From assembly GCF_001039355.2 (NCBI RefSeq), contig NW_019774058.1, positions 165,817 to 229,816 on the forward strand: a DNA stretch of 64,000 nucleotides, written 5' to 3'. The notes under the pieces were generated by a model. The model had not been told where the DNA came from. It ran no database searches and worked only from the letters and a program-made list of their open reading frames with translations. The stretch is from Lingula anatina (lineage: Eukaryota > Brachiopoda > Lingulata > Lingulida > Lingulidae). The translations under genes and the position numbers were made by a program. The stretch's first letter is position 1. Each line of letters opens with the position of its first letter. Below, piece by piece: positions 12,811-26,829 of this stretch.

Positions 12811-15800
12811 TTCTTAAGCCAAGATGACGGCCTTACCAGCCCAGCAGTTGCCAAACTCCGGCACCAGACTTGAGGCTTATATCACCCATGTGGTGGCCCA
12901 GGGAAAGAGCTGCATCTTCTGGGCCCAGATTGATGCCCCTGCAGCCCACCAGGTGGAGACAGCAGTGGAGACAGCTGTGGCTGGGCTTGAAAGTGACCAG
13001 ACCACCATCCCACAGCCCTCTGACTTACACCCAGGGGACCTGTGCTTAGCACAGTCTCAAGAAGATCAAAAGTGGTACAGGGCAAGGGTTGAAGGCTTAA
13101 ATCCAGATGAAAATGCAGCCAGGGTATATTTCATAGATTATGGCAATGTTGAAGCTGTGTCCCTTAGTAATATCCGTCTCAAGAACAGTTGTTTCAGTTT
13201 ACCAGCCCAAGCTTTTCAGTGTGTCCTTGCTAACTTTGGTCCCACAGATAACAACCAATGGTCTGCACAAGAAACTGAGCATATAACAGGGAGACTGGAG
13301 TACTGTGAATGTGCTGGGTTGGTTCTGGACACAGTTCAAAGTTCCCAGGGTTCAAGGCTGGTGATGGAGTTGTATAAAGATCTGCAGTCACCTGAACTGC
13401 TCATTGCTGAGCTTATTTCCCATGGCTGTGGTGAGGCAATAAGTGACAGCTGTGGAGCAGCAGTTAATGCCCCCAGTGATAATGTAAGGACAGAGATAAG
13501 GAGAATGGAGTTGGAGCAAAATGTTCAAGTTGACGTTTACATCAGCCATTCTGAGGGTCCGTGTTTGTTTTGGGTTCAGCTGTCAAGTGAAGAAGACAAA
13601 CTGATGAAGGTGATGGCAGAGCTGGAGAAATCAGACAGTTTTCCCTCGCTGCAGTCTGCGGAGGTGGGAGCCTTCTGTGTAGCCAAGTACAGTGAGGATG
13701 GAGCTTTCTACAGAGCTAGAGTGACCACGCTGCTGCCTGATGACATGTGTGAAGTACACTTTGTAGACTATGGAAATAGTGAATTTATAGCAGTAAATGC
13801 TCTAAAACAGATACCAGAAAATATGTGCAGCCTTCCCTGCCAAGCTATATCATGTAAAGTGCCATGGAAATTGGAGCCAGAGATATTTCAAGAACTAGTG
13901 CAGGATAAACTCCTTCATGCCAAAGCCATAGCCAAAACAAACCACATGTATTCTGTGCAGTTATGGAGTGATGATGGCTCCCTGGAGAGGGCAGTCCAAA
14001 GTGGAACAGGTGCTTCCCCCTCTGGGGTGTTAGGTGCATCAGGGCAAATAGAGGGACTGGTGATCAGTGAAGGTGAGCAAGAGGGGGTGTGTATATCCCA
14101 TGTAGTGAACCCAGGACAGTTCTATTGCCAGTTGATCAAAAACGCTCCATTGCTTGACAAACTAATGTGTGACCTAGACGCTTATTACCAGAGTGACAGA
14201 GCTGTTAGTTTACCTGCATGTGAGAGTGGCACCTTTTGTGTAGCTAAACTTCCTTCTGGTCTTCTCTGTCGTGCTCACATCATTAACGCTTGGGGAGACT
14301 CAGCCGCTGTTGAACTGGTAGACTTTGGTAAAGTAGAGACTGTTAGATGCGACTCCCAGCTTTACCAAATAGACCCAGGGCACCTGTTAGTGCCAAGACA
14401 AGCTTTCCTGTGTGGTTTGAGTGGATGTGAACAAGAGTGGACCCCAGCACAGATTAACCGGTTATTCCAGCTTGATTCTACCACCCCTCTAGTTGCACAG
14501 ATAAAAAGCACAAGCTCCACTCCCAAGGGTGTATTGCATGTAGTCACTTTGCACACCACAGACGGAAAAGATGCCATAAGCCCACATTTTGAGCAAGCTG
14601 TTCCCAACAATGCACCCATTCCTTCGAATATAAGTAAGCCACAGCAACAAAATGTGAATGGTTTTACAGAATCCCACCAGCAGAGCTCCAGTCCAGCAGC
14701 CAGTAGTATTCCCTCCCCAGATGTCACCCAGGGTGCCACTGAGACGCTGTACATCTCGGCCATCAGCTCCATTCACAGTTTCTACGGCCAGCTGTGCAAG
14801 TACCCGACAGAGACACTAGACAACTTCATGCAGCAGCTAAATGATCATTATGGCAGCAATACAGTACCAGGTAAGCTTTGTATATTGTACTATGGTTCAG
14901 CTGTAAATTTCGACACATCAGACCTATTAAGGATTGATATCAAAATATGGTAATTATGTGTCCAGACCTGTTCAGTGGAGGCCACACCCCCCAGCCTGGT
15001 GATATAGGGTGTGCTATGTTTTCACTGTAATATCATATATAAACTGTATGTTTTCAGACCTGTTCAGTGGAGGCCACACCCCCCAGCCTGGTGATATAGG
15101 GTGTGCTATGTTTTCACTGTAATATCATATATAAACTGTATGTTTTCAGACCTGTTCAGTGGTGGCCACACCCCCCAGCCTGGTGACATAGGGTGTGCCC
15201 AGTTCTCAGGGGATGACATGTGGTACAGGGTGAGAGTGTTAGGGGCCAGGGCTGATGGTGAGGTAGAGATACAGTTCCTGGACTATGGAAACAAGGAGAC
15301 CAAGCAGATGGGGGAAGTCAAGTGTCTAGTACAGCCTTATCTTAGTCTGCCTCAGCAAGGTGATTGGAACTTCTGATTATATTGTATATTATATTATCTT
15401 TATCACTATTATATTACTGATACACATAAAATTGAAGGTTTTCTTACAACTTATCCTGTGTAACAGCAGTAATGGACACGGTGTGGAAGTCCTGTTAAAG
15501 TTGTTTATTTTGAGCTAGTGTTGTTTAAGCAGGTATTTACATTTGATCATTTTGTCCAAAATTTGACCATTGGAATTTTGGTTTGAGTGACCATTAAAAG
15601 CTGTTTCCAGTATCTCCAAAATGTGTCATGAAGCCAAATAAAAAAGGGTTTGTTTTTCATAAAAACATGATTATTTTCTTTTAAGCTATAAGTGCAGGCC
15701 CCACACATATATTACTGCACCAGAGATATTACCTTTGTTATTACTGATGTCTGATACTTAATTCCTCCTCCCCAGGTATTAATTGCTGTTTCCCCAACCT

Positions 15801-18800
15801 CCCTCCTGGCCTCACTGTGGAGGGTCTGGAGGAGCTGCTCCTGGAGAAGACCATCCATGTGTGTATTACAGAGAAGATGGGAGATATCCACGAAGTTTCT
15901 CTCACTGAACACCCAGATAATGCAGAGTTACTGAAGGTGTTTCCACCTCAGGGTATACCAGCTCCCAGGGCAAGCACAGCTCAGCAAGCAAGTCCAGGAA
16001 ATACCCAGGCCAAAGCTGAGAGTAAAAGGTTTGTTTTGTAACTAACAGAAATATGTTAAGAAACAAAGAAAAAAAGGAAAATTTAGGGGCTTTGTTGTTT
16101 ACAACTGTGAAAAATTACTTACGGTAGTTTCTTTATGATATCCAACTATGTAGAATTTTGACTGAATTGAGTTGAGAAAGTAAATAAAAAAAGCACAATG
16201 AATTTGAATTCCAGTGACTTAGACCTTGACTTCATCAAACCAGCTATAACAGTTGGTGATGGCCAGCGACACCAACTTCAGGTTGTCCATGTTCAGGACC
16301 CTGAGGACTTCTACTGCCATCTCCAGCACTCCATGGGACAGCTAGACCAGCTAATGGAGGATATAGATGTTTACTGTAATAGTCTACAGCCTGGGGAGGG
16401 ACAGCTGGTAGGTATAGAGTCTGTATACTATCATAAAAATAAATCCTTACATCTTGCCCATAACTGATATGTATTTGCATTATATTAGGTCATATTTATG
16501 TATATAGGTATTGAACAAAATAGAGAGAGCATACAAATGTATCATTTGTTATTCATACTGATATTTATTTTTATTATGTATTTTTTTCTCCTGCTAATAA
16601 GTTATGGCTTTTCTCAAAATGTAGTTACCAAATTAAAATAGCTGATACAATTTTGCTTTGATTAAAATAATTTTCTATTCCCACCAGCACTTCTAACTGA
16701 ATAATTACAGTGGTGGCAATACAAAACTTAATCCCTCGCTATCAACTAGATATGTATGCATAAAAAATGACAATGAAATAAAGAAAGAACAGTATTTATT
16801 TGGATTTAATGGAATATTAATTCATCATCTTTAAAGTTTTCTGTATTATTAAATTTGAACATTTTCAGCAAACCTATGGTCTGGGTATTCCCTGTATAGC
16901 CCAGTACAGTGTGGACAGTGGCTGGTACAGAGCTGTTATAACAGGTACAGGAACTGAGGGGGGTTATAGTGTGGGGTGTAAGGGTGTTTTATAAAATATT
17001 GACTTACAGTTGTATAGCTCAGTACAGTGTGGACAGTGGCTGGTATAGAGCTGTTATTACAGGTACAAGAACCCCGGGGGGTTATAGTGTGGGGTGTATG
17101 GTACATCTCACAGTAAGCATTTGGATATAAATGCAGAAAGTCATTATGTGTAAAGGACTTTAATGAAAAGAAAAATGGAAAATTAAAAGCGCTTTTCTCA
17201 TAAGTTCTTGAACCATGGTGTGTTCAGGCCTGTGGTGTATAGAATGGTTTTTGATATTTCACAGAAAGCTCGATATATAATTGCAGAAAGTCATCACAAA
17301 AGTATTAACAATAAGAATCTTCAAAACAGAATTCCTTTCACAGGATAACTGAATTTATTTTGAATTTATTTTTTTTTCTCATAGGTGTCAAAAGAGATGG
17401 CAAGGCAGAGGTGACATTTGTAGACTACGGTAACAATGAGACCGTCCCCCAGGAAAACCTCAAGTCCATTCCACCTCAGTTTTTGAAGCTTCCAATCCAA
17501 GGTATCCACTGTAGCTTGAGTGATGTCCATTGCTTTGAAGACAACTGGCCACAGCAGCAGGTGAAAGCCTTTGAGGAGGCCACAGCAGAGCATGTCTACA
17601 CAGCCCTGTTTGATTCTTATGTGAAAAATGAAGAACTGTTCTCTGTAGAATTATTTGATGCCAATGGACAGAATTTCAACGAGCAGTTTGGCAGCAGCTG
17701 TGGAAAACTTAACAAGCGTCGCACTCCAGTGAAGTTACCCCCAGAGAGGGAAACAGTCAGGCAGCAGTCTCCTTTTGGAGGTGGATCTGGTTCTCCAGGT
17801 AGTCAGCAAGGTGGGGCAAGGTCTAGTCCAGGTGGACAAAGCTCAGGTAGGCCAGGCTCAGGTAGGCCTAGTCCAGGTAGGCCCCCATCAAATAGATCCA
17901 GTCCAGGGAGGCCCCTGTCAGGTAGACCAAGTCCAGGTGGATCAAGTTCAGGTAATTCTAGCAGGATGAGCCCAGGGAGGGGCCACCATCAAACACAAGT
18001 GCCCACAGCCAGCACTTTTGCTTCAGCATTTGTCTCCTTACCTTTGAGGGATGGTGAATTCAAAGACATGAGGGCAGTGTACACCCTGAACCCCAGTGAG
18101 TTCTACTGCCATCTTCACGAACAGGAGGAACTGATAGATCATCTAATGAATGCCTTGCAGGACAAGTACAAGACAATGCAGCACACAGAATGTACTATAG
18201 ACAATCCTCAGGTGGGCATGCCTTGTGTCGCCTGGTACCCCGAGGATAAACACTGGTATCGAGCACAGCTTAAGTCAGTGGACGACTCCATTACCACAGT
18301 TCAGTATGTAGACTTTGGGAATTGTGAGACAATCTCTGTGAATAGAATCAAGGAGCTGCTGCCACAGTTCATGGACATGCCAGCCCAGGCTGTAAAATGC
18401 AGTCTTCATAACGTCAGACCTCTGGGACGAGAATGGAACAAGCAGGCCACGGATAAGCTGGAAGAGTTGCTAGGAGAAGATACTAAGGTGGTGTCCCTTG
18501 TGTCCAAGATGCCAGATGGTGGCTACTCTGTTGAAGTCCTGGACACTAGTAAACCAGGAGATGACATGATCAATAAGGTCCTGGTTGAGCAAGGATTTGC
18601 CCAAACAGAACATGCCAGCCCTCCAAGTATGCCCTCTAAGGGAAGAGGAGGGGACAGTGGGTATAGAGAAGAGAGGAGGGGCTATGAACCACCGCCAAGA
18701 ATGGTAGGAAGACAGGTTAAGTCACCTCCACGAGGAGATGTACAACCTAGAGAGGATAGAAAGCCTAGAGGACCTCATCACACTTACGGAGTGCCAAAGC

Positions 18801-21800
18801 CATACACAGATCTGACTTTTGATAGTGGGCAAAAAGTTGATGTTATATCTTCCTGGGTACTTAGTCCACATGAGTTTTGGGTACAGCTGGTGGAATCCCA
18901 GAATTCCCTAATGGAGTTAATGGAGGCAATAGAACAGCGATATTCTAGTTTACAAGATGCAGAAGAGGTGCTGCTCAACGTTGTCCAAGGTGCTGCTTGT
19001 GTAGCGCAATATGCTAAAGATGGCGGATGGTACAGAGGCCTAGTGCAGGGCATTAGAGGCAATCAGGTCCAGGTTTACTTTGTTGATTATGGGAACAGTG
19101 AGTTAATACCCAGAGCCAAAGTGAAGGAGACCAACCCACAGTTGCTCCAGCTACCACTCCAGGGGATCAAATGCAAGCTGAAGGGGGTGGAACCCATAGG
19201 CAGAGAATGGCTGATAGATGCTGGAGTATTACTAGAGGATCTTATTGGTGAAAGTGCCACTTGTTACATCCTTGCTAAAACCAAAGATGTTCACTTGGTG
19301 GATATACAGTCATCAGAAGGAAAAAGTGCAGCTGATGAGCTGATTGCTGCTGGTGTGGCAAAGCAGTACCATAAAGAAGGGTCGGATGCCTCCAGTCACA
19401 GGTCCAGTGGTTCTGGAGCATCTTCAGGATTTGGCAGACATCAGTCAGACAGGAGAGATGGGAGAATGGATAAGAGAAGAGAGCAGCGTTCAGGTGCCTC
19501 ACCACGGCAGTCCTCCCATGGGTCCAGGTCCAGCAGTATAAGTGATGATAGCAGTAGAGGACCTCCTTTTGATACATCTGATGGATGGCAGCCCACCAGA
19601 TCAGTTCAGAATCAAGGCGGAAGACGAGATGATAATAGAAGGTTTGGAGGCAGAGATGCTGGTGGGAGAGATTTTGGTGGAGGCGGGAGAGATACTGGTG
19701 GGAGAGATTTTGGTGGAGGCGGGAGAGATGCTGGTGGGAGAGATTTTGGAGGAGGTGGGAGAGATTTTAGAGGAGGTGAAGAGCGTGGCTTTGGTGCACG
19801 ACAGGGCAACAACAGAAGAGACGATGGTGGTGGTTTTCAAAGAAGACATGAGAACCGGGACAGTGGTTACCAAAGCAGGCAAGGGACGGACAGCAGATTC
19901 CAGAGAGGACAAGATAGACATGGTAGTGGTAGATTTCAAGATAGAAATGATGGAAGTGGAGGGTTTGGTGACAGGGGAAACAGAGGCGATGGTTTCAGGA
20001 AAGGTGGCGGTGAGGGCCGTTCTGGAGGACAGCCACCATCACCATCAAGAGGTAAAGGAACTTGGGACGGTAGTGGAGACATAATTATCAAACCATCCGA
20101 GGCCGAGTGGGGTGATGGAGATGATTTTCTGCCAGTTCATACAGAAACGGCTTCTCAGACCTCAGATCTAGCTTATAAAGAAACAAACCTTGGGGTGGGT
20201 GATGCCCAAGATGTTTTAGTCTCTCACATTGAGAACCCAGGGCATTTCTATGTACAGCTAAACTCCCAGGCGGCTGAGCTGGATAAACTGATGTGGGGTA
20301 TAGAGGAGTATTACTCCAAACTAGGACTAGATCAAGACATATTTCCCAACCCGTCTGTTGGTAACCCATGTGCAGCCAAGTTCAGTGAGGACAACATGTG
20401 GTACAGGGCAGTTGTCACATCAGTGGTATCCCCTACCCAGGTTGATGTCCATTTTGTAGACTACGGGAATAGCGAGGTTGTTCAGACTGATAATGTGAAA
20501 AAGGTTAAGAAGGAGTATTTGAACTTGCAAGCCCAGGCTGTGAAGTGTGCTTTGTCCAGGTTTACCCCAGTGTCCCTTGCTCAGACCACGACAGAGTTTT
20601 CTAAACTTGTTGTCGGAAAAGATATAAGCTGCAAATGCATAGAAAAGAAAGGAGATACCTGCCAGGTTGAGCTGACAGTCAAAGGGAGTGGAGTCAATGT
20701 AAATGAAGAACTTGGAAAACTTTATCCATCTGAGATCTCTTCAGCTGAATTCATACAAGGGGAACCTGGTTATATCTCTCATGTTGCCTCTCCAAGTAAC
20801 TTCTGTGTACAGCTCACTAAGGATGAGCCCAAGCTGAACAACTTGGTTGAAAGATTAAATGTCGAATATTCCGCCATGACAGCCGAGGAGAGATTGCTAC
20901 CCAGAGTTAACGTTGGCCAACTCTGCTGTGCCAAATTCTCTGAGGATGGAGCCTGGTACCGCGCCAGCGTCACTGACGTCACCGACTCTCAGGTGGTTGT
21001 CAGGTTTATAGATTTTGGCAACAGGGATAACTTGACCCTTGATAACATCAAGGAGATGAAGGCGGAGTATGTGGACACTCCAGCCCTGGCAATACAGTGT
21101 TCACTAGCTAAGACTAACCCAGTGGGAGATGGTGGCTCCTGGTCCCAAGAGGCTTGTGCCAAGTTCCAGGAAATGACCTCAGACCAGGAAATCAAAGTGA
21201 TATTCAAGTCTGAGGTGGAGCCATACAATGTCAGGGTCCTTAAAGGAGAGACTGACATAGGAAAGGAACTGGTCGCGCTTGGCTTTGCCACCGAGAAGCC
21301 AGCCTCTAGAAGAAGCTCAACTCATTCTGTAGAGATACAAGACCCCGCCACACTCTCAGGGAGGAAGATCCAACCCCCAGTGATCCCTGTGAACCAGACT
21401 GCCAAAGCCTATATCTCTCATGTCGAGACTCCCACCTGTTTCTTTGTACAGTTATCAGGTGTTGAAAAGGAGTTGGATCCTTTGATGAGTCAGTTGGAGA
21501 GCACCTGTTCAGTCCTGGGCCCAGATGAGAACAAATTGGTGTCTCCTGAGCCGGGTGTGGCTTGCTGTGCTCAGTACAGTGAAGACCAGGCCTGGTATAG
21601 AGCTGTGATAACATCCAGAGAGGGAGACATGGCAAGAGTCTGCTTTGTAGATTATGGCAACTGTGAAAGCACCAAGGTTTCGTCCCTAAAGAGTCTCAGT
21701 GCTGATTTGGCAAAGAAACCCATCATGGCTATCCGGAGCACTTTGATGCTGTCTGATGGGAGTGATTTACCTGAGGAGGTGACACAACAGCTACTGGAGA

Positions 21801-24800
21801 AGACCCAGGACAAGGAGTTACTTGTGACATTCCTGACTCAGTCAGAGCCATGTTTGGTTGTACTTAAAGACAGTGAAGGGAAGGACATTGATATTGGTCT
21901 TCCTGCTCCTGTGGTGACAGCTGGTGCACATGTCACAGTCCCAAAAGGTCCAGGTAGGTTAAATAACTTTGTATCATTAAGTATATTCATCGATGGTGTT
22001 TTGCCCCTTTTATACAAAAGGTTATGTGAAAACTTTGAAAATTTATTAACCATAACCTATACTTTGGATTTTAAAGTGTTTGATAAAATATCCTGCTTAT
22101 AATTGCAATATAATAGAATACCGATTCCCTTTTTCTTGTTTTTTTTTTTTTTTGTTTTTTGTTTTTTTTTTGTAAAAATGTAATATTAAACAAAAGTTAA
22201 TTGATTTTAGCCTTTCCAACCTTCAAGATGCCGTCACTGGCAGAGGAGAAGAAGGAAAGTGTTTATGTGACCCACGTGAATTCTCCCAGCCAGTTCTGGT
22301 GCCAGCTTACTAGAGGAGAAGACCAGCTCTCTGAGCTCATGACACAGATAGCGGAACACTACAACTCACTGCCGTACACAGAAATCCAGAAGAAGGTCAG
22401 TGTCCCATGTATGGCCAAGTATTCTGAAGATGGGGCATGGTACAGGGCGAAGATATTACGTCCGGGTCTTAGGAACTGTGATGTTATCTTTGTAGACTAT
22501 GGCAATGTGGAGAATGTGAGCATGACGGACATACGTCCCATGGAGAAGAAATTTCTGGAGCTGGAGGTCCAAGCTGTGGAATGTGCCTTGCAGGGGGTCC
22601 GTTCCCCGCAGGGACCATGGTCCAAGGAAGCTAAAGCTCGCTTCCAAGAGATAGTTGCTGATAAAAAGCTGATAGCAGACATTGTGATGCTGGGGACGGC
22701 TGGTGAGGATAACACAGATTTAGGCTGTATGGTGAACTTGTTAGATATGGGGATCTCTGTGGCTGTGAAACTGATAGAAGAAGGATTGGCCGAGAAGACA
22801 GGCTCTCTCTCTGAAGGCTCGCCAATAAGACCAAAACCTGCCGACAGCAAAACTTTGGACATTTCTGACGATGATGTGCTGCAGGAGACTGCAGACCAAC
22901 AGAAAACTGCTACTGGGGGCGCCGTTGTTGACTTTGTCGACGCAGGAAGCAAATATCAGCCTGTCATGTTAAAAGATGGCGAGAAGCGGGAGGTGTTTGT
23001 CTCCTTTGTAAGCTCACCAAGTCAGTTCTGGATACAGTTTAAGGAGCAGCAAGACCAGCTTGATCACCTGATGGAGCAACTATCTGAGCAGTACAGTGAC
23101 GACACACCTGCTGTAGCGTCACAGTCCACTGGTATGCCCTGTGTGGCAAAGTTTGAAGAAGACCAGGCTTGGTATCGTGCAGTAATTCTAGAACTTAAAG
23201 ACGACCAAGCACTGATCCAGTACGTGGATTATGGAAACCAAGTCCATGTTCCTTTAACTGAGGTGAAGCCAATGAAGAGTGAGTTGATGTCATTGCCGTC
23301 CCAGGCTGTGGAGTGTTTGTTGACAGGTGTGAGATCTGAAGGTACCACCTGGACCCCAGAGGCCATAGACACGTTTACAGGTGAGTTACATTTCATGATT
23401 TTGACCAACATGACATAGATTGTAGAAGATAATATATATCAAGAAATTTTAGTTTCTATGAGAAATTTTTCTCACAAAACCATAAGGGTTTTTCAATGAA
23501 ATCTTTTATAATACTATGTAAAAAAAATAATTTCTTAGAAGAACTCTTATGGTGGATAATATTTATATATGTTGAACATTACTACTTTCTCTAAACCTCT
23601 TATAAGTTTTACTTAAAAAAAATTTAATTTCTCTACACAGTCCTCACGAACATTATTAGTTTTCATAAAAATACATTTCTGATGAGTCGGTTAATAGATG
23701 TTGAGTAAGTTTCCATTAGAATGACATACATGACAAGAATATTGGAACATTTCTACTGAAATTTTCTTGCTTTAAAATCTTTCAATTTCCCCCTTTGTTT
23801 CCAGAACTGACCACAGACAAGACGTTGCTGTGTGAGGTGGAGAGTGTGGGGGATGACTGGTCATGTATGGTCAAGCTACTGGACATGGGGATGTCTATAG
23901 CAGGGATGATGATAGAGGCAGGGGTGGCTGGGGATGCCCATCAGCCTCTGAACATAGCCAGAAAGACTGTGGAGTAAGTTGTGGACAGGGTCTTTGTTTT
24001 TTTAATTATTATTATTATTATTTTTAGTGAAAAGTGAGGAGTGTTGAGGTTATGTTACAAAAATTGTAGAAAATATTAAGTGATATTGATTTTGGCATAC
24101 AGGCCCTAGTGAGTTACTGTGAAGATGGCTTACTTTTCTTAAGTTGTTAAATATGTGAAGATAAAGTTTTTAGTACATTAAATTTAAAGGTGAGGTATCA
24201 ATGGAACTGGTACATTAAATTTAAAGGTGAAGTATCAGTGGAACTGCTTAAAACATTGGCATTTTACCTTTTTTATTTGAATCGGAAAAAAATTGCTTTT
24301 GAAAAAAAAATGTCAGAACGTTTATCTCCTAGTCATTTGTGTTCTCACTCTAGGTACACATCCCCCTTTGTTGAAGAGGGCTCCAAGCTCCAAGTGTTTG
24401 TCTCTGCCTCCACCAACCCCGCCCAGTTCTACTGCCAGCTAGCCAGCTCCTCTAATGACTTGCCCATCCTCAGGGACACCATCCAAGACCTATACTCCCA
24501 ACTCTCGGAATCTCAAAATTGCCTGGAAAATCCAGCCCCAGGGAAACCCTGCGTGGCCCAGTTCAGTGAAGATGGGGGTTGGTACAGGGGTGTGGTCACT
24601 GGGGTTAGAGACGAGGGGGTGGATGTCACCTTTGTGGACTATGGCAACCATGAGTGTGTGGAGCCGAGCAAGGTGAAAGATCTACAGAGAGAAGTGTCCA
24701 GGCTCCCCATTCAGGCCATCAAGTGCAAGTTATCTGGCATCTGCCCTGTTGGAGAGAGGTGGGACCCAGACTCCATGACCAGGTTTGAAGAACTGACCTG

Positions 24801-26792
24801 TGACAAAAACTTGGACCTGACAGTGGTTAGCGTAGATAGAGACAGTCGTGGTAATGTGGAGTCTATATTGGTAGATCTGTATGACGGAGACCTCTCTGTG
24901 GCACAGGCTTTAATTGATGCAGGCTATGGCAAAGCAATGAAGGAGAAATCCAGTGGTGCTGGCCAAGTCTTAGATCTGGTTGCTGAAGGCAGCGAAGGTG
25001 CAAGTAAAGAGGGCAGCACCAAAGGCCCACTGCCGTGCCATGTTGATTATCTGATGGGGTCGGTTCCCAGAGCTTATCCAGACCCAGGCTCTCCCACGTC
25101 TTCTACTACGTCAGACCTTGTTGACGCCTTGATAGATAACACGCTGAAGGACGCCTGTGCTGCCATCTATGCAGGGAAACTTATTGATACAGCCGTGGAG
25201 CGTGTCTCCATTGATCTGCAGTTTAAGCTTCCTCAGTTTGAACCCGCTGAAACTGTCCAAGTCAGGTGTGTTAGCATTGAGAGTCCACACCTGTTCTGTG
25301 TCCAGCTGGTTTCAGAGGAGCTGTCCAGGCTGATGCCCAGTATCAACAGGTACTGTGATGCCCAAGCTGAGCCCACTGAGGAGGGGAAGATAGGACAGGC
25401 TTGTCTTGGGATGTCTGCCAGAGATGGACAGTGGTACAGGGGAGTAGTGGTGAAACAGCTGGGAGATACACATGAAGTAAGTTGAAGGGTGGTTTACTCT
25501 GTAATATGTCAAACTGTAAAACTCAAAAGAGTCAGGTATTCACAGTGCTGTGTATTGAAATATAAAATGGCAGGTTGTTTACTGTAATTAATTGATATCA
25601 GTTTGAAATTTCAAATTAGTGTTTAGAAATATTACCAGAGTGAAATAAAAAAAAAAAATTAATAAGGTAGATGGATAAAAAGATACATAATTTGCTATAT
25701 TTATTCAAGAAAGGTTGTGAACTAACAGCTTAGTGTCTGGTTGCATTATCTGTCCATGTTTTTTTTTATTATTTTGAAGGAGACTTAAGATAAATACACT
25801 TTGTATAATCCTAGGTAAAGTTTGTTGATTATGGAACCATGGAGGTTATACCTAAGAACCTGGTGTGTAACATTCCTGATGAGTTCCGAGAGTTACCAGT
25901 CCAAACTTTGCTGTGTAGGCTGTCTGGTGTATCACCACCAGGGGGACGCTGGTCAACACAGGCCATTGCTTATTTTAAGGGTAAGATAGCACAGGCCATT
26001 GCTTATTTTAAGGGTAAGATAACACAGGCCATTGCTTATTTTAAGGGTAACATAACAACTTACTTGGTACTGTATCCTTTCATTATTGGTTCACGTTTGT
26101 TCAAACTATTTCTTGAAAAAAAGGAAAATGCAATCTTCTGTTTATTTCATATTATACTTAGTGGACTGTTAATTGACCTCTGGTAGATCGAATAAAGCAA
26201 CCATGCCTTGGGCAAAATATTGATGTGAATTTTTTGACCCAATCAGTTTCCACTTAATTTATCCACTACATAGTCTTTGTTGTTTGTTTCATGATAGAAC
26301 TGTGCCAGGGGAAGACCCTGATAGCCCGCGTCAGTGACACAGAGGTCAAGGACATGTACAGTGTGTACCTGTATGATCCCACTGAGGATACGACGCAGTC
26401 CATCAATCAGATGTTGACCAAAGAGGGCCACGCGGACATGGTGCCAGGGAGTGACCTGGAGCTGGACATGGAGGCAGCTTCTCTGGAGGAAAGTGGAGCA
26501 GAGGTGCTAGGTTAGCATGGAGTTATTCTCTCTCTCTCTCTCTCTCGTTTATTTACTGTTTGAGTATTTCAAAAGTAAAAACTCATGACTAGAAAGTAGG
26601 GAGAAAGATATTGTAAGGTCCAGGCCTGTAGCCATCAAATGCAAAACGGAGGGGGGGGGGGGTACTTTTTCTGAAAAAGTGGACCTTATAACAGGCCTAG
26701 TTGACCCAACTTGGGGGAAATGATATATTACCAAGATTAAATTTTGATCCAGGGGCAAAAAGCCAAAGGGGTTACTTTGTATGAATCCGTGG

Positions 26793-26829
<37 letters not shown>

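Larger units (their letters stand above)
17385..21953 (+). other. 4.57-kb coding exon: end of Tudor domain 5, domains 6-10
   Basis: One very large internal exon carries five complete Tudor domains plus two long disordered linkers. Domains 6-10 all have the complete aromatic cage pattern: aromatic seven residues before the Tyr of WYR, then F/Y, Y/F and N in the DYGN core. The acceptor is CTCATAG before GTGTCAAAAG. The donor is CCAG before GTAGGT, phase 1. Confidence 0.85.

Noticed and set aside
19601-19939. Minus-strand and alternative-frame ORFs over the RG-rich exon
   Set aside because: They are shadows produced by the coding repeat of the Tudor gene. Repetitive Ser/Thr or Pro/Leu translations have no support.
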